Assembly (NCBI GenBank): GCA_041601535.1
Contig: JBFIHZ010000240.1
Location: 1 to 6,674 of the forward strand
Direction: 5' to 3'
Origin: JBFIHZ01 sp041601535
GTDB lineage: Bacteria; Pseudomonadota; Gammaproteobacteria; Xanthomonadales; SZUA-36
Length of the DNA stretch: 6,674 nt
Part shown: one piece after another, positions 1-5,523 of the stretch
How the letters are laid out: each line of letters opens with the position of its first letter
How positions within the stretch are numbered: position 1 is the stretch's first letter
Position numbers and translations under genes: made by a program
Notes under the pieces: model-generated
Databases searched by the model: none
Seen by the model: only the letters and a program-made list of their open reading frames with translations
What the model was told of the DNA's origin: nothing

Positions 1-660
1 GAACGTGCCAATGATGCCGCCAAAGCGGCAGAACGCGCGGCAGAGGCTGTACGGGCTGCGGAACGCGCCAATGAAGCCGTCAGAGCGGCTGAACGCGCCA
101 ACGATGCCGCCAAGGCCGCCGAACGGGCCAATGAGGCCAACCGGGCGGCGCTGCGTGCCAACGCCGCTGTCAAAGCCGCCGAACGTGCCAATGATGCAGC
201 CAAAGCTGCTGAGCGGGCGAATGAAGCCATGCGGGCGGCGGAACGCGCCAACGATGCGGTGAAAGCTGCGGAGCGGGCCAACGACGCTGCCAAGGCTGCG
301 GAACGCGCCAACGAGGCCGCCAAGGCCGCTGAGCGTGCCAACCAGGCCAGCAAAGCTGCTGAACGCGCCAATGAAGCATTGCGGGCTGCCGAGCGCGCCA
401 ACGATGCCCTGCGGGCCGCTGACCGTGCCAACGATGCCATGAAAGCTGCCGAACGGGCCAATGATGCGGCCAAAGCCGCCGAGCATGCGGCTGAAGCCCA
501 GCGTGCGACCGAGCGGGCCAATGAAGCCATGAAGGCTGCCGACCGCGCCGCCCAGGCCATGCATGCCGCTGACCGTGCGAACGAAGCCCTGCGGGCCGCT
601 GACAAGGCCAATGACGCGATGCGGGCCGCTGACAAGGCCGCCGAAGCAGCAGACCGCGCC
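1..660 (+). repeat. 22 tandem 30-bp units encoding decapeptides
   Basis: Twenty-two consecutive 30-base units run without a single insertion or deletion and in codon phase; each begins with a GAA, GAG or GAC codon except unit 6 (151-180), which begins CTG (Leu). Positions 3, 6, 9 and 10 of the decapeptide are Ala in nearly every unit; exceptions are the Thr ending unit 17 (481-510) and the degenerate last unit (631-660). Position 1 is Glu in most units but Asp in unit 15 and units 19-22. Position 7 is the variable one (A, V, M, L, N, S, Q). Synonymous divergence between units is high, so this is an old array held by protein-level selection and not a recent slippage product. The array probably continues to the left of the window. 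Confidence 0.95.
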
Positions 661-672
661 AACCGGCAGTAA
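1..672 (+). CDS. Alanine-rich decapeptide-repeat protein, C-terminal part (5' end outside window)
   Basis: The frame is open from base 1 to the TAA at 670-672, giving 223 residues; the true start lies upstream of the window. Almost the whole product is a 10-residue repeat with consensus E-R-A-N-D/E-A-x-K/R-A-A, ending in the short tail NRQ. It has no membrane segment, Cys, Trp, Tyr or Phe here, and should be one long, highly charged, Ala-faced helix. Differences between repeat units fall mostly at third codon positions (GAA/GAG, CGC/CGT/CGG, GCC/GCG), which supports this frame over the open shadow frames that a 30-base repeat creates. The composition resembles the alanine-zipper segments of Lpp/OprI outer-membrane lipoproteins (OprI has ADEA and ANERA-like strings), but the terminal Lys that Lpp uses for peptidoglycan attachment is absent. 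A lipoprotein signal would lie off the left edge, so the function is unproven. A generic coiled-coil or stress-type helical protein is the alternative. Confidence 0.85.
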   Translation, partial: ERANDAAKAAERAAEAVRAAERANEAVRAAERANDAAKAAERANEANRAALRANAAVKAAERANDAAKAAERANEAMRAAERANDAVKAAERANDAAKAAERANEAAKAAERANQASKAAERANEALRAAERANDALRAADRANDAMKAAERANDAAKAAEHAAEAQRATERANEAMKAADRAAQAMHAADRANEALRAADKANDAMRAADKAAEAADRANRQ

Positions 673-913
673 CTGTCAAGTATGGGGGAAGCGGTATGGT
701 GTATGCCGCGTCGGGGGGACGCTGCATGCATCTTCAGCGGCAGGCGCGGGGGGCGCCTGCCAGCTGAACCAGCGCGGCGCAGCAGTAAGCTGCCCGACAG
801 AACTTAGCGGTACTGCCTGCCCTCGGCCAGTACCCAACGCAGGACCGGCGCCGCCTGTTCGAGTGGTGCGCCTGATCCCAACCTGAACCCGGGTTGTTGT
901 CTGATCGAAATTA
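673..913 (+). other. Gene-free stretch rich in predicted stem-loops (long 3' UTR or candidate small RNA)
   Basis: No convincing gene lies between 672 and 1019. Reading the plus strand as RNA, consecutive hairpins can be drawn at 691-709 (8 bp with two G-U pairs), 708-722 (5 bp, GGGGG loop), 735-766 (9 bp plus 4 bp beyond a single bulged A, GGGGG loop), 779-793 (5 bp), 809-834 (7 bp), 847-872 (5 bp) and 879-896 (5 bp), followed by the terminator hairpin at 914-933. The first two share two bases and compete. I see no match to tmRNA, RNase P RNA, SRP RNA or 6S RNA. It could be the structured 3' UTR of the repeat gene, a processed 3'-UTR-derived small RNA, or simply GC-rich DNA that folds by chance. 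I found no convincing promoter of its own. Confidence 0.35.
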
Positions 914-941
914 CCGCCAGTCAAACCTGGCGGTTTTTTTT
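914..941 (+). terminator. Rho-independent terminator
   Basis: A perfect 7-bp stem, CCGCCAG (914-920) with CTGGCGG (927-933), closes a 6-base loop and is followed directly by eight T residues (934-941). A913 can pair with T934 to extend the stem. The T-tract lies on the plus strand, so it ends transcription arriving from the repeat gene or the structured stretch, and it insulates the downstream operon. Confidence 0.9.
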
Positions 942-977
942 GTGCGGATTGTTGGCGGCAGCGGGTGAGCCTACATT

Positions 978-986
978 TGCTATGAT
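978..986 (+). promoter_or_regulatory. Extended -10 promoter for the protease-barrel operon
   Basis: TGC followed by TATGAT at 981-986 matches an extended -10 element (TGn plus five of six bases of TATAAT). No good -35 sits 16-18 bases upstream; the nearest TTGGCG (952-957) is too far at 23 bases, which fits an extended -10 promoter. Transcription would start near 993, giving a leader of about 26 bases that contains a GAGGGAG ribosome binding site (1003-1009), 9 bases before the ATG at 1019. Confidence 0.55.
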
Positions 987-1018
987 GGACCCGGTTCTCA
1001 ACGAGGGAGTGCAGCGGT

Positions 1019-3967
1019 ATGCGTGTGACGCATTGCGTGTGGGCGTTGTTGCTGTCCCTGTCACTGACCCTGGCCCCGGCTGCGCGGGCGGCTGAGTTTG
1101 AGATGGATGTGCTGGAAACCGATGACCTGCGGCTGCTGTACTTTGACCCACTGACTACCTACCTCACGCCGCATGTTACCCGCAGTTTTCACAATTCCCT
1201 GAAATTTCAGCGGGAAATATTCGGCTGGAGCCCGTATGACAAGACCACCGTCATGCTGAAAGACTTCACCGATTACGGCAATGCGGCAGCCCTGTCATCC
1301 CCCCGCAATTTACTGTGGGTTGACGTGGCGCCACTGAACCACACGTTTGAAACGTTTCCGGCCATCGAGCGCATGTACATGCTGATGAACCATGAGCTGG
1401 TTCACGTGGCTACCGGTGACGGCTGGAATGAACAGGATGGCAAATGGCGCGGTTTCTTCGCGGGCAAGGCGGCGGTAACCGGTGAGCACCCTGAATCCAT
1501 CCTGTATGCCTGGCTGACCTCGCCGCGCAATGCCGCACCGCGCTGGTACTTTGAAGGCAGCGCGGTGTTTATGGAAACCTGGATGTCGGGCGGTATCGGC
1601 CGCGCCCAGGGCGCCTATGATGAAATGGTGTTTCGCGCGATGGTGCGTGATCAGGCTCATTTCTACAGCGACCTTGGCATCGTGTCCGAAGGCACCGCCA
1701 TCGATTTCCAGACCATGACCAATGCCTATCTGTACGGCACGCGGTTTTTCAGTTACCTGGCATATCATTACTCGCCGCAGCAGGTCATCGAGTGGCTGAG
1801 CCGTGACGAGGACAGCAAGCGGTATTACGCCCGGCAGTTTGAACACGTCTTTGGCCTGCCCCTGAAGCAGGCCTGGCAGGACTGGATTGGTTTTGAGCAG
1901 GCCTTTCAGCAGGAAAACCTGCGGGCCGTGCGTCAGCATCCACTGACCCCGGTGCATCCGCTGGCCGACCGCGCGCTGGGCTCGGTGTCACGGGCTTTCG
2001 TGGACGAACAAAATCAGACCTTGCTGGGTGGCTATTATTTCCCCGGCGTGGTGGCTCACCTGGGTGAAATGTCGTTGCGCGATGGCAGTGTGCGCCGGCT
2101 GGCTGACATCAAGGGACCGATGAAATTCCGCGTCACTGCCACGGCCTATGATCCACGGCAGCGGCGCCTGTTCTACACCGCGGACAACCTCAGCCTGCGC
2201 GATCTGATGGTGATTGACCTGGATAGTGGCGCCACCACCCAGCTACTGAAGAACGCCCGCATCGGTGACCTGGCGTTCAATCCTGCCGATGACAGCCTGT
2301 GGGGCCTGCGGCATCTGAACGGCTATGTCTCCCTGGTCCGCATACCTCCGCCGTATACAGCCTGGAACCAGGTGCACACCTGGCCCTATGGTGAGGTGTT
2401 GTCCGATCTGGATATCTCACCCGACGGCCGCCTGCTGTCTGCCACCATGGAAGACATCAGCGGTAACCAGTATTTACGGATTTTTCCGCTGGAGCGCTTG
2501 CTGCAGGGTGACACCGAGCCACAGGCCGGGTTCGATTTTGGCCGCGCCATTCCGGAAGGCTTTGTGTTTTCTCCGGACGGGCGTTATCTGTTTGGCAGTT
2601 CCTATTACACCGGTGTATCCAATATTTTCCGCTACGAAATCGCGACCGGCGATATCGAGGCCGTAAGCAATGCCGAAACCGGCCTGTTTCGGCCCATCCC
2701 GCTGGCTGACGGCTCACTGATCGTGTTCGAATACACCGGGCAGGGTCTGGTGCCAGCGCGCATGGACCCGGTGCCGCTGGAAGATGTCAGTGCCATCCGT
2801 TTCCTGGGTAACGAAATTGTCAACAAGCACCCGGTGGTGCGCGACTGGGCGGTGGGCTCACCGATGCAGGTTGATCTGGATGCCTTGCAGCCCACCACCG
2901 GCAAGTACAATCCGCGGCGGGAGCTGTCGCTGGCCTCGGTCTATCCCGTGGTGGAGGGGTACCGCGATGGTGTTGCGCTGGGTGCCAGCATCGTGGTGCA
3001 GGACCCGATGATGTTCAATACCCTGCGGGCGGATTTTTCCTATAGCCTGGATGGCTCGCTGCCAGGTTCCGAACGCGTGCATGCCGACATCGAGTACCAG
3101 AAGCTCAACTGGCGTTTCCGTTACTGGCACAACGACGCGGACTTTTACGACCTGTTCGGCCCCACCGAACGCAGCCGCAAGGGCGATGCGTTTATCGTGG
3201 CTTATGAGCGCGCGCTGATTTTCGATGACCCGCGGCGGCTGGACCTGAGTACCGAACTGGCCTACTACACCGGGCTGGACACCTTGCCCGGCAATCAGAA
3301 TGTGGCGACACAATTCGAAGATCTGCTGTCTGCCCGGGCTGAGCTGAAATATGTCAATACCGGAAAATCACTGGGCGCGGTGGATGATGAAAAGGGCGTG
3401 CGCTGGAAACTGAGCGCCTATGTGGATCATGCCAACGGCGACACCATCCCCGGGCTGGCCGCCGGCCTGGATTTTGGTGTGGCCCTGCCGCTGAAACATT
3501 CATCAGTCTGGTTGTACAACGCAGCCGGCATCATTGATGGGGAGCGGGACAATTCACTGGCCAACTGGTATTTCGGTTCTTTTGGCAACAACTATGTCGA
3601 TGACCGGGAGGTGAAGCGTTACCGGGAATATTTCAGCTTCCCGGGCTTTGAAATAGACCAGATAGCGGCACAGGATTTCGTTAAAAGTGTGCTGGAGTGG
3701 AACCTGCCGCCATGGCGGTTCGAAAGCCTGGGCAGCCCGGGGTTTTTTCTCAGCCATCTGCGGCCAGCGGTATTTGCCGGTGCGCTGTTAACCGACGTGG
3801 GCGATGCGGTGCACGAAGAGCTCTATACCACCATCGGGATGCAGTTGGACCTGGAATTCACCGTGGTGCACCGATTGCCTATGACCCTGTCGCTGGGTTA
3901 CGCGCGCGGCTATGTGGATGGCGAAAAAGCCGACGACGAAATCATGCTTTCGCTTAAAATACTGTGA
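1019..3967 (+). CDS. Exported gluzincin-type metalloprotease / beta-propeller / outer-membrane barrel protein
   Basis: A 982-residue protein. Residues 1-24 are a classical signal peptide (MRVTH, a Leu-rich core, then ARA before the predicted cut at A24/A25). The next domain carries HELVH at 125-129, the HExxH zinc and catalytic motif, and RWYFEGSAVFME at 175-186, where E179 is the likely third zinc ligand. This pairing is typical of the peptidase-MA (M1-like) superfamily. From about 308 to 615 the sequence reads as TolB/PD40-like propeller blades, with DISPDGR (465-471) and FSPDGR (517-522). From about 634 to the end there are alternating amphipathic strands with aromatic girdles (for example WRFRYWHNDADFYDLFGP), as in a beta-barrel. 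The last 110 residues resemble the end of Omp85/surface-antigen barrels, but the protein ends in Leu and not the usual Phe or Trp. The ATG is supported by GAGGGAG (1003-1009) and by the signal peptide. It is the first gene of an operon with the PrsW homologue. Substrate and biological role are unknown; the barrel assignment is by eye. Confidence 0.8.
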   Translation: MRVTHCVWALLLSLSLTLAPAARAAEFEMDVLETDDLRLLYFDPLTTYLTPHVTRSFHNSLKFQREIFGWSPYDKTTVMLKDFTDYGNAAALSSPRNLLWVDVAPLNHTFETFPAIERMYMLMNHELVHVATGDGWNEQDGKWRGFFAGKAAVTGEHPESILYAWLTSPRNAAPRWYFEGSAVFMETWMSGGIGRAQGAYDEMVFRAMVRDQAHFYSDLGIVSEGTAIDFQTMTNAYLYGTRFFSYLAYHYSPQQVIEWLSRDEDSKRYYARQFEHVFGLPLKQAWQDWIGFEQAFQQENLRAVRQHPLTPVHPLADRALGSVSRAFVDEQNQTLLGGYYFPGVVAHLGEMSLRDGSVRRLADIKGPMKFRVTATAYDPRQRRLFYTADNLSLRDLMVIDLDSGATTQLLKNARIGDLAFNPADDSLWGLRHLNGYVSLVRIPPPYTAWNQVHTWPYGEVLSDLDISPDGRLLSATMEDISGNQYLRIFPLERLLQGDTEPQAGFDFGRAIPEGFVFSPDGRYLFGSSYYTGVSNIFRYEIATGDIEAVSNAETGLFRPIPLADGSLIVFEYTGQGLVPARMDPVPLEDVSAIRFLGNEIVNKHPVVRDWAVGSPMQVDLDALQPTTGKYNPRRELSLASVYPVVEGYRDGVALGASIVVQDPMMFNTLRADFSYSLDGSLPGSERVHADIEYQKLNWRFRYWHNDADFYDLFGPTERSRKGDAFIVAYERALIFDDPRRLDLSTELAYYTGLDTLPGNQNVATQFEDLLSARAELKYVNTGKSLGAVDDEKGVRWKLSAYVDHANGDTIPGLAAGLDFGVALPLKHSSVWLYNAAGIIDGERDNSLANWYFGSFGNNYVDDREVKRYREYFSFPGFEIDQIAAQDFVKSVLEWNLPPWRFESLGSPGFFLSHLRPAVFAGALLTDVGDAVHEELYTTIGMQLDLEFTVVHRLPMTLSLGYARGYVDGEKADDEIMLSLKIL

Positions 3968-5005
3968 ATGTTTTCTGAATCAGCCGTCAGTGTGCCCATC
4001 GGGTTGTTGCCCGTGTTGGGCTTTCTGGTCACCCTGCTATACCTGGACAGTTACAAACTGTTGCGTTTGTACGTGGTGCTGTGGGTGATACTGCTGGGTG
4101 GGCTGATGGCCATGGCGGCTTACTTCGTCAATACCGAGCTGATCCGGATAAGCGGGTTGGACTTCCTGGCCTACTCGCGCTATCTCGCGCCGGCGGTTGA
4201 GGAAAGCCTGAAGGGGCTGGTCATGGTTTACCTGTTCCGCACCAGTCGTATCGGTTTCCTGGTGGATGCCGCCATCCTGGGTTTTGCGGTGGGCACCGGT
4301 TTCGCCCTGGTGGAAAACTTCTATTACCTTTACGCGGTGGGCGATGCCCACCTGGGTGTGTGGATCGTGCGCGGCTTTGGTACGGCCATCATGCACGGCG
4401 GTGTTACTGCCATTTTTGGCGTCATGGCCCAGACCCTGACCGAGCGCAGCATGAAGTTCAACCCGGCTTATTATCTGCCCGGCCTGTTTGTGGCCATTAT
4501 CCTGCACACCGTGTTCAATCATTTTCCCGGTTCGCCAATTCGCGCCACGGTCGGCACGCTGCTGTTGTTGCCGCCAATCCTGTATTTCGTGTTCAGGCGC
4601 AGCGCCCGTGCCATGCACGCCTGGCTGGAACTGGATTTCGACGCCGATGTGCGTTTGCTGGAGCAGATCAACTCCGGCGAATTCTCCAACAGCAAAATTG
4701 GCCTGTTCCTGCACGACCTGCGCAGCAAGTTTGACGGTCCGGTGGTGGCGGACATGCTGTGTTATCTGCGGATTTACACCGAACTGGCCATTCGCGCCAA
4801 GGGGGTTTTGCTGATGCGTGAAAACGGCCTGGATGCGCCGGTGGGTCAACGTACCAGAGAAAAATTCGAAGAACTGCGGTACCTGGAAAAAAGCATCGGC
4901 AAAACTGGCTGTTTGGCGATGCGGCCTTTCCTGCTGATGGAACGCAAAGACCTGTGGCAGATGAACGTGCTGGGGCAGGCGCGGCCCCGTTACAAGGGAA
5001 AGTGA
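3968..5005 (+). CDS. PrsW-family intramembrane protease with soluble C-terminal extension
   Basis: A 345-residue inner-membrane protein with about seven hydrophobic segments in residues 9-209. The signature motifs of the PrsW family (MEROPS M82, related in pattern to CPBP/Abi-type membrane proteases) are present in order: EESLK with E78, E79 and K82; FALVEN with E116 and N117; AIMHGG with H143; and LHTVFNHF with H180 and N184. These acidic and His residues are the presumed metal-binding active site. In Bacillus subtilis PrsW makes the first cut in the anti-sigma factor RsiW; no anti-sigma or sigma gene is visible here, so the substrate is unknown. Residues from about 212 to 345 form a charged, probably cytoplasmic domain that I do not recognise. 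The ATG directly abuts the TGA of the upstream gene (TGAATG) with no Shine-Dalgarno sequence, so translation probably depends on reinitiation after the upstream gene. The 3' end overlaps the convergent glutaredoxin gene by 16 bases. Confidence 0.85.
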   Translation: MFSESAVSVPIGLLPVLGFLVTLLYLDSYKLLRLYVVLWVILLGGLMAMAAYFVNTELIRISGLDFLAYSRYLAPAVEESLKGLVMVYLFRTSRIGFLVDAAILGFAVGTGFALVENFYYLYAVGDAHLGVWIVRGFGTAIMHGGVTAIFGVMAQTLTERSMKFNPAYYLPGLFVAIILHTVFNHFPGSPIRATVGTLLLLPPILYFVFRRSARAMHAWLELDFDADVRLLEQINSGEFSNSKIGLFLHDLRSKFDGPVVADMLCYLRIYTELAIRAKGVLLMRENGLDAPVGQRTREKFEELRYLEKSIGKTGCLAMRPFLLMERKDLWQMNVLGQARPRYKGK

Positions 5006-5424
5006 TGGTGGGGCAGCAGGCTGGACGGATCCAGATCCTCAGGCGCTTCAAAGGACAGGCCGGACTGCTGCAACCAGGCCTGAAGTTTGCCTTCGCGGTA
5101 TTCATCAAACAGGTCCGTGGCGCCGCCAATATAACGCCCGCAGATGAAAATCTGCGGTACGGTGCCGGAACCGGTCCGCTGCTTCAGTGCCTGCCGCAGC
5201 ATGCGGGCGCGGTTGCCGCGGTGAAGTTCTTCTGAATCGAGGTCGATGGCACGGAACTCGACCTGCATGGTTTTCAGCAGGTTACTGGCACCCTGGCAGA
5301 ATTCGCACCAAGGCACCATAAACATCACCACGGGCTGTTGCCTATCGGCCGTGGCGGTAGACACGAAATCATCAGCTTGTTGCGGAGTGAAATCGTCCGT
5401 TTCGCTCCCAGTGGGCGGGCTCAT
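4990..5424 (-). CDS. Glutaredoxin-like dithiol oxidoreductase with extended ends
   Basis: A 144-residue thioredoxin-fold protein of the glutaredoxin type. It has the active site WCEFC (C40 and C43) after a beta strand (VVMFMVP), the cis-proline motif TVP (88-90), and GGATDL (100-105), where glutaredoxins bind glutathione. PQIFICG-Y-IGG is very typical of the family. The likely role is glutathione-dependent reduction of disulfides or mixed disulfides in the cytoplasm; no signal peptide is seen. It is longer than the usual 85-110 residues, with about 30 extra residues at each end; the C-terminal tail ends PHHHFPL. The ATG (5422-5424) has only a weak TAGG (5435-5438) as a ribosome binding site, and no better in-frame start lies before the active-site strand. 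The TAA (4990-4992) lies inside the last codons of the PrsW-like gene. Whether it is functionally tied to the neighbouring operon is unknown; the opposite orientation argues against it. Confidence 0.9.
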   Translation of the reverse strand: MSPPTGSETDDFTPQQADDFVSTATADRQQPVVMFMVPWCEFCQGASNLLKTMQVEFRAIDLDSEELHRGNRARMLRQALKQRTGSGTVPQIFICGRYIGGATDLFDEYREGKLQAWLQQSGLSFEAPEDLDPSSLLPHHHFPL

Positions 5425-5459
5425 CGGTGGGTAACCTACAGTCGCTGTTGCAGCCGCCG

Positions 5460-5465
5460 ATTATA
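5460..5465 (-). promoter_or_regulatory. Consensus -10 element for the glutaredoxin gene
   Basis: On the minus strand these six bases read TATAAT, a perfect -10. The predicted transcription start is near 5453, leaving a leader of about 29 bases to the ATG. The hexamer 17 bases upstream (AATAGC, 5483-5488) is a poor -35, so an activator or a weak promoter is possible. That -35 position overlaps the proposed -35 of the divergent add promoter. Confidence 0.5.
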
Positions 5466-5486
5466 GCTTATCCGCCGTTACCGCTA

Positions 5487-5515
5487 TTGACTTGACTGCC
5501 ATGGGTGCCGAGAAT
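5487..5515 (+). promoter_or_regulatory. Candidate add promoter
   Basis: TTGACT at 5487-5492 is separated by 17 bases from GAGAAT at 5510-5515 (four of six bases of TATAAT, including the conserved A2 and T6). A second, overlapping TTGACT starts 5 bases later (5492-5497) but has no matching -10. The predicted start of transcription is near 5522, only about two bases before the add ATG, so the message may be leaderless or the real promoter may be elsewhere. Confidence 0.4.
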
Positions 5516-5523
5516 CGTCCGCC

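Noticed and set aside
5..262. Second plus-strand open frame in the repeat array (Met/Pro/Arg-rich)
   Set aside because: A repeat unit divisible by three keeps all frames open. Variation between units falls at third positions of the Ala-rich frame, not of this one, and the Pro/Arg/Asn composition looks non-biological.
1..660. CRISPR array or non-coding satellite
   Set aside because: The 30-base units are contiguous, with no spacers, and divergence is codon-structured, so this is a protein repeat.
170..727. Long minus-strand open frame across the repeats (185 residues, Trp/Arg/His/Pro-rich)
   Set aside because: It is the antisense shadow of the 30-base repeat; it has extreme Trp and Arg content and runs into the intergenic hairpins without a ribosome binding site.
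673..941. tmRNA, RNase P RNA, SRP RNA or 6S RNA in the structured stretch
   Set aside because: None of the hallmark sequences (such as the RNase P GAGGAAAGTCC element or the SRP GGAAGGAAGCAGCC-like loop) was found on either strand.
563..1151. Small open frames on both strands over the intergenic stretch (563-886 plus, 676-924 minus, 921-1151 minus)
   Set aside because: They have low-complexity Pro/Arg/Thr/Gly composition and no recognisable motif, and they cross the terminator or the signal-peptide region of the real gene.
4037..4849. Minus-strand 270-residue open frame opposite the PrsW-like gene
   Set aside because: The plus strand has complete PrsW motifs and membrane segments; the opposite frame is Gln/His-rich with no domain, a typical antisense shadow.
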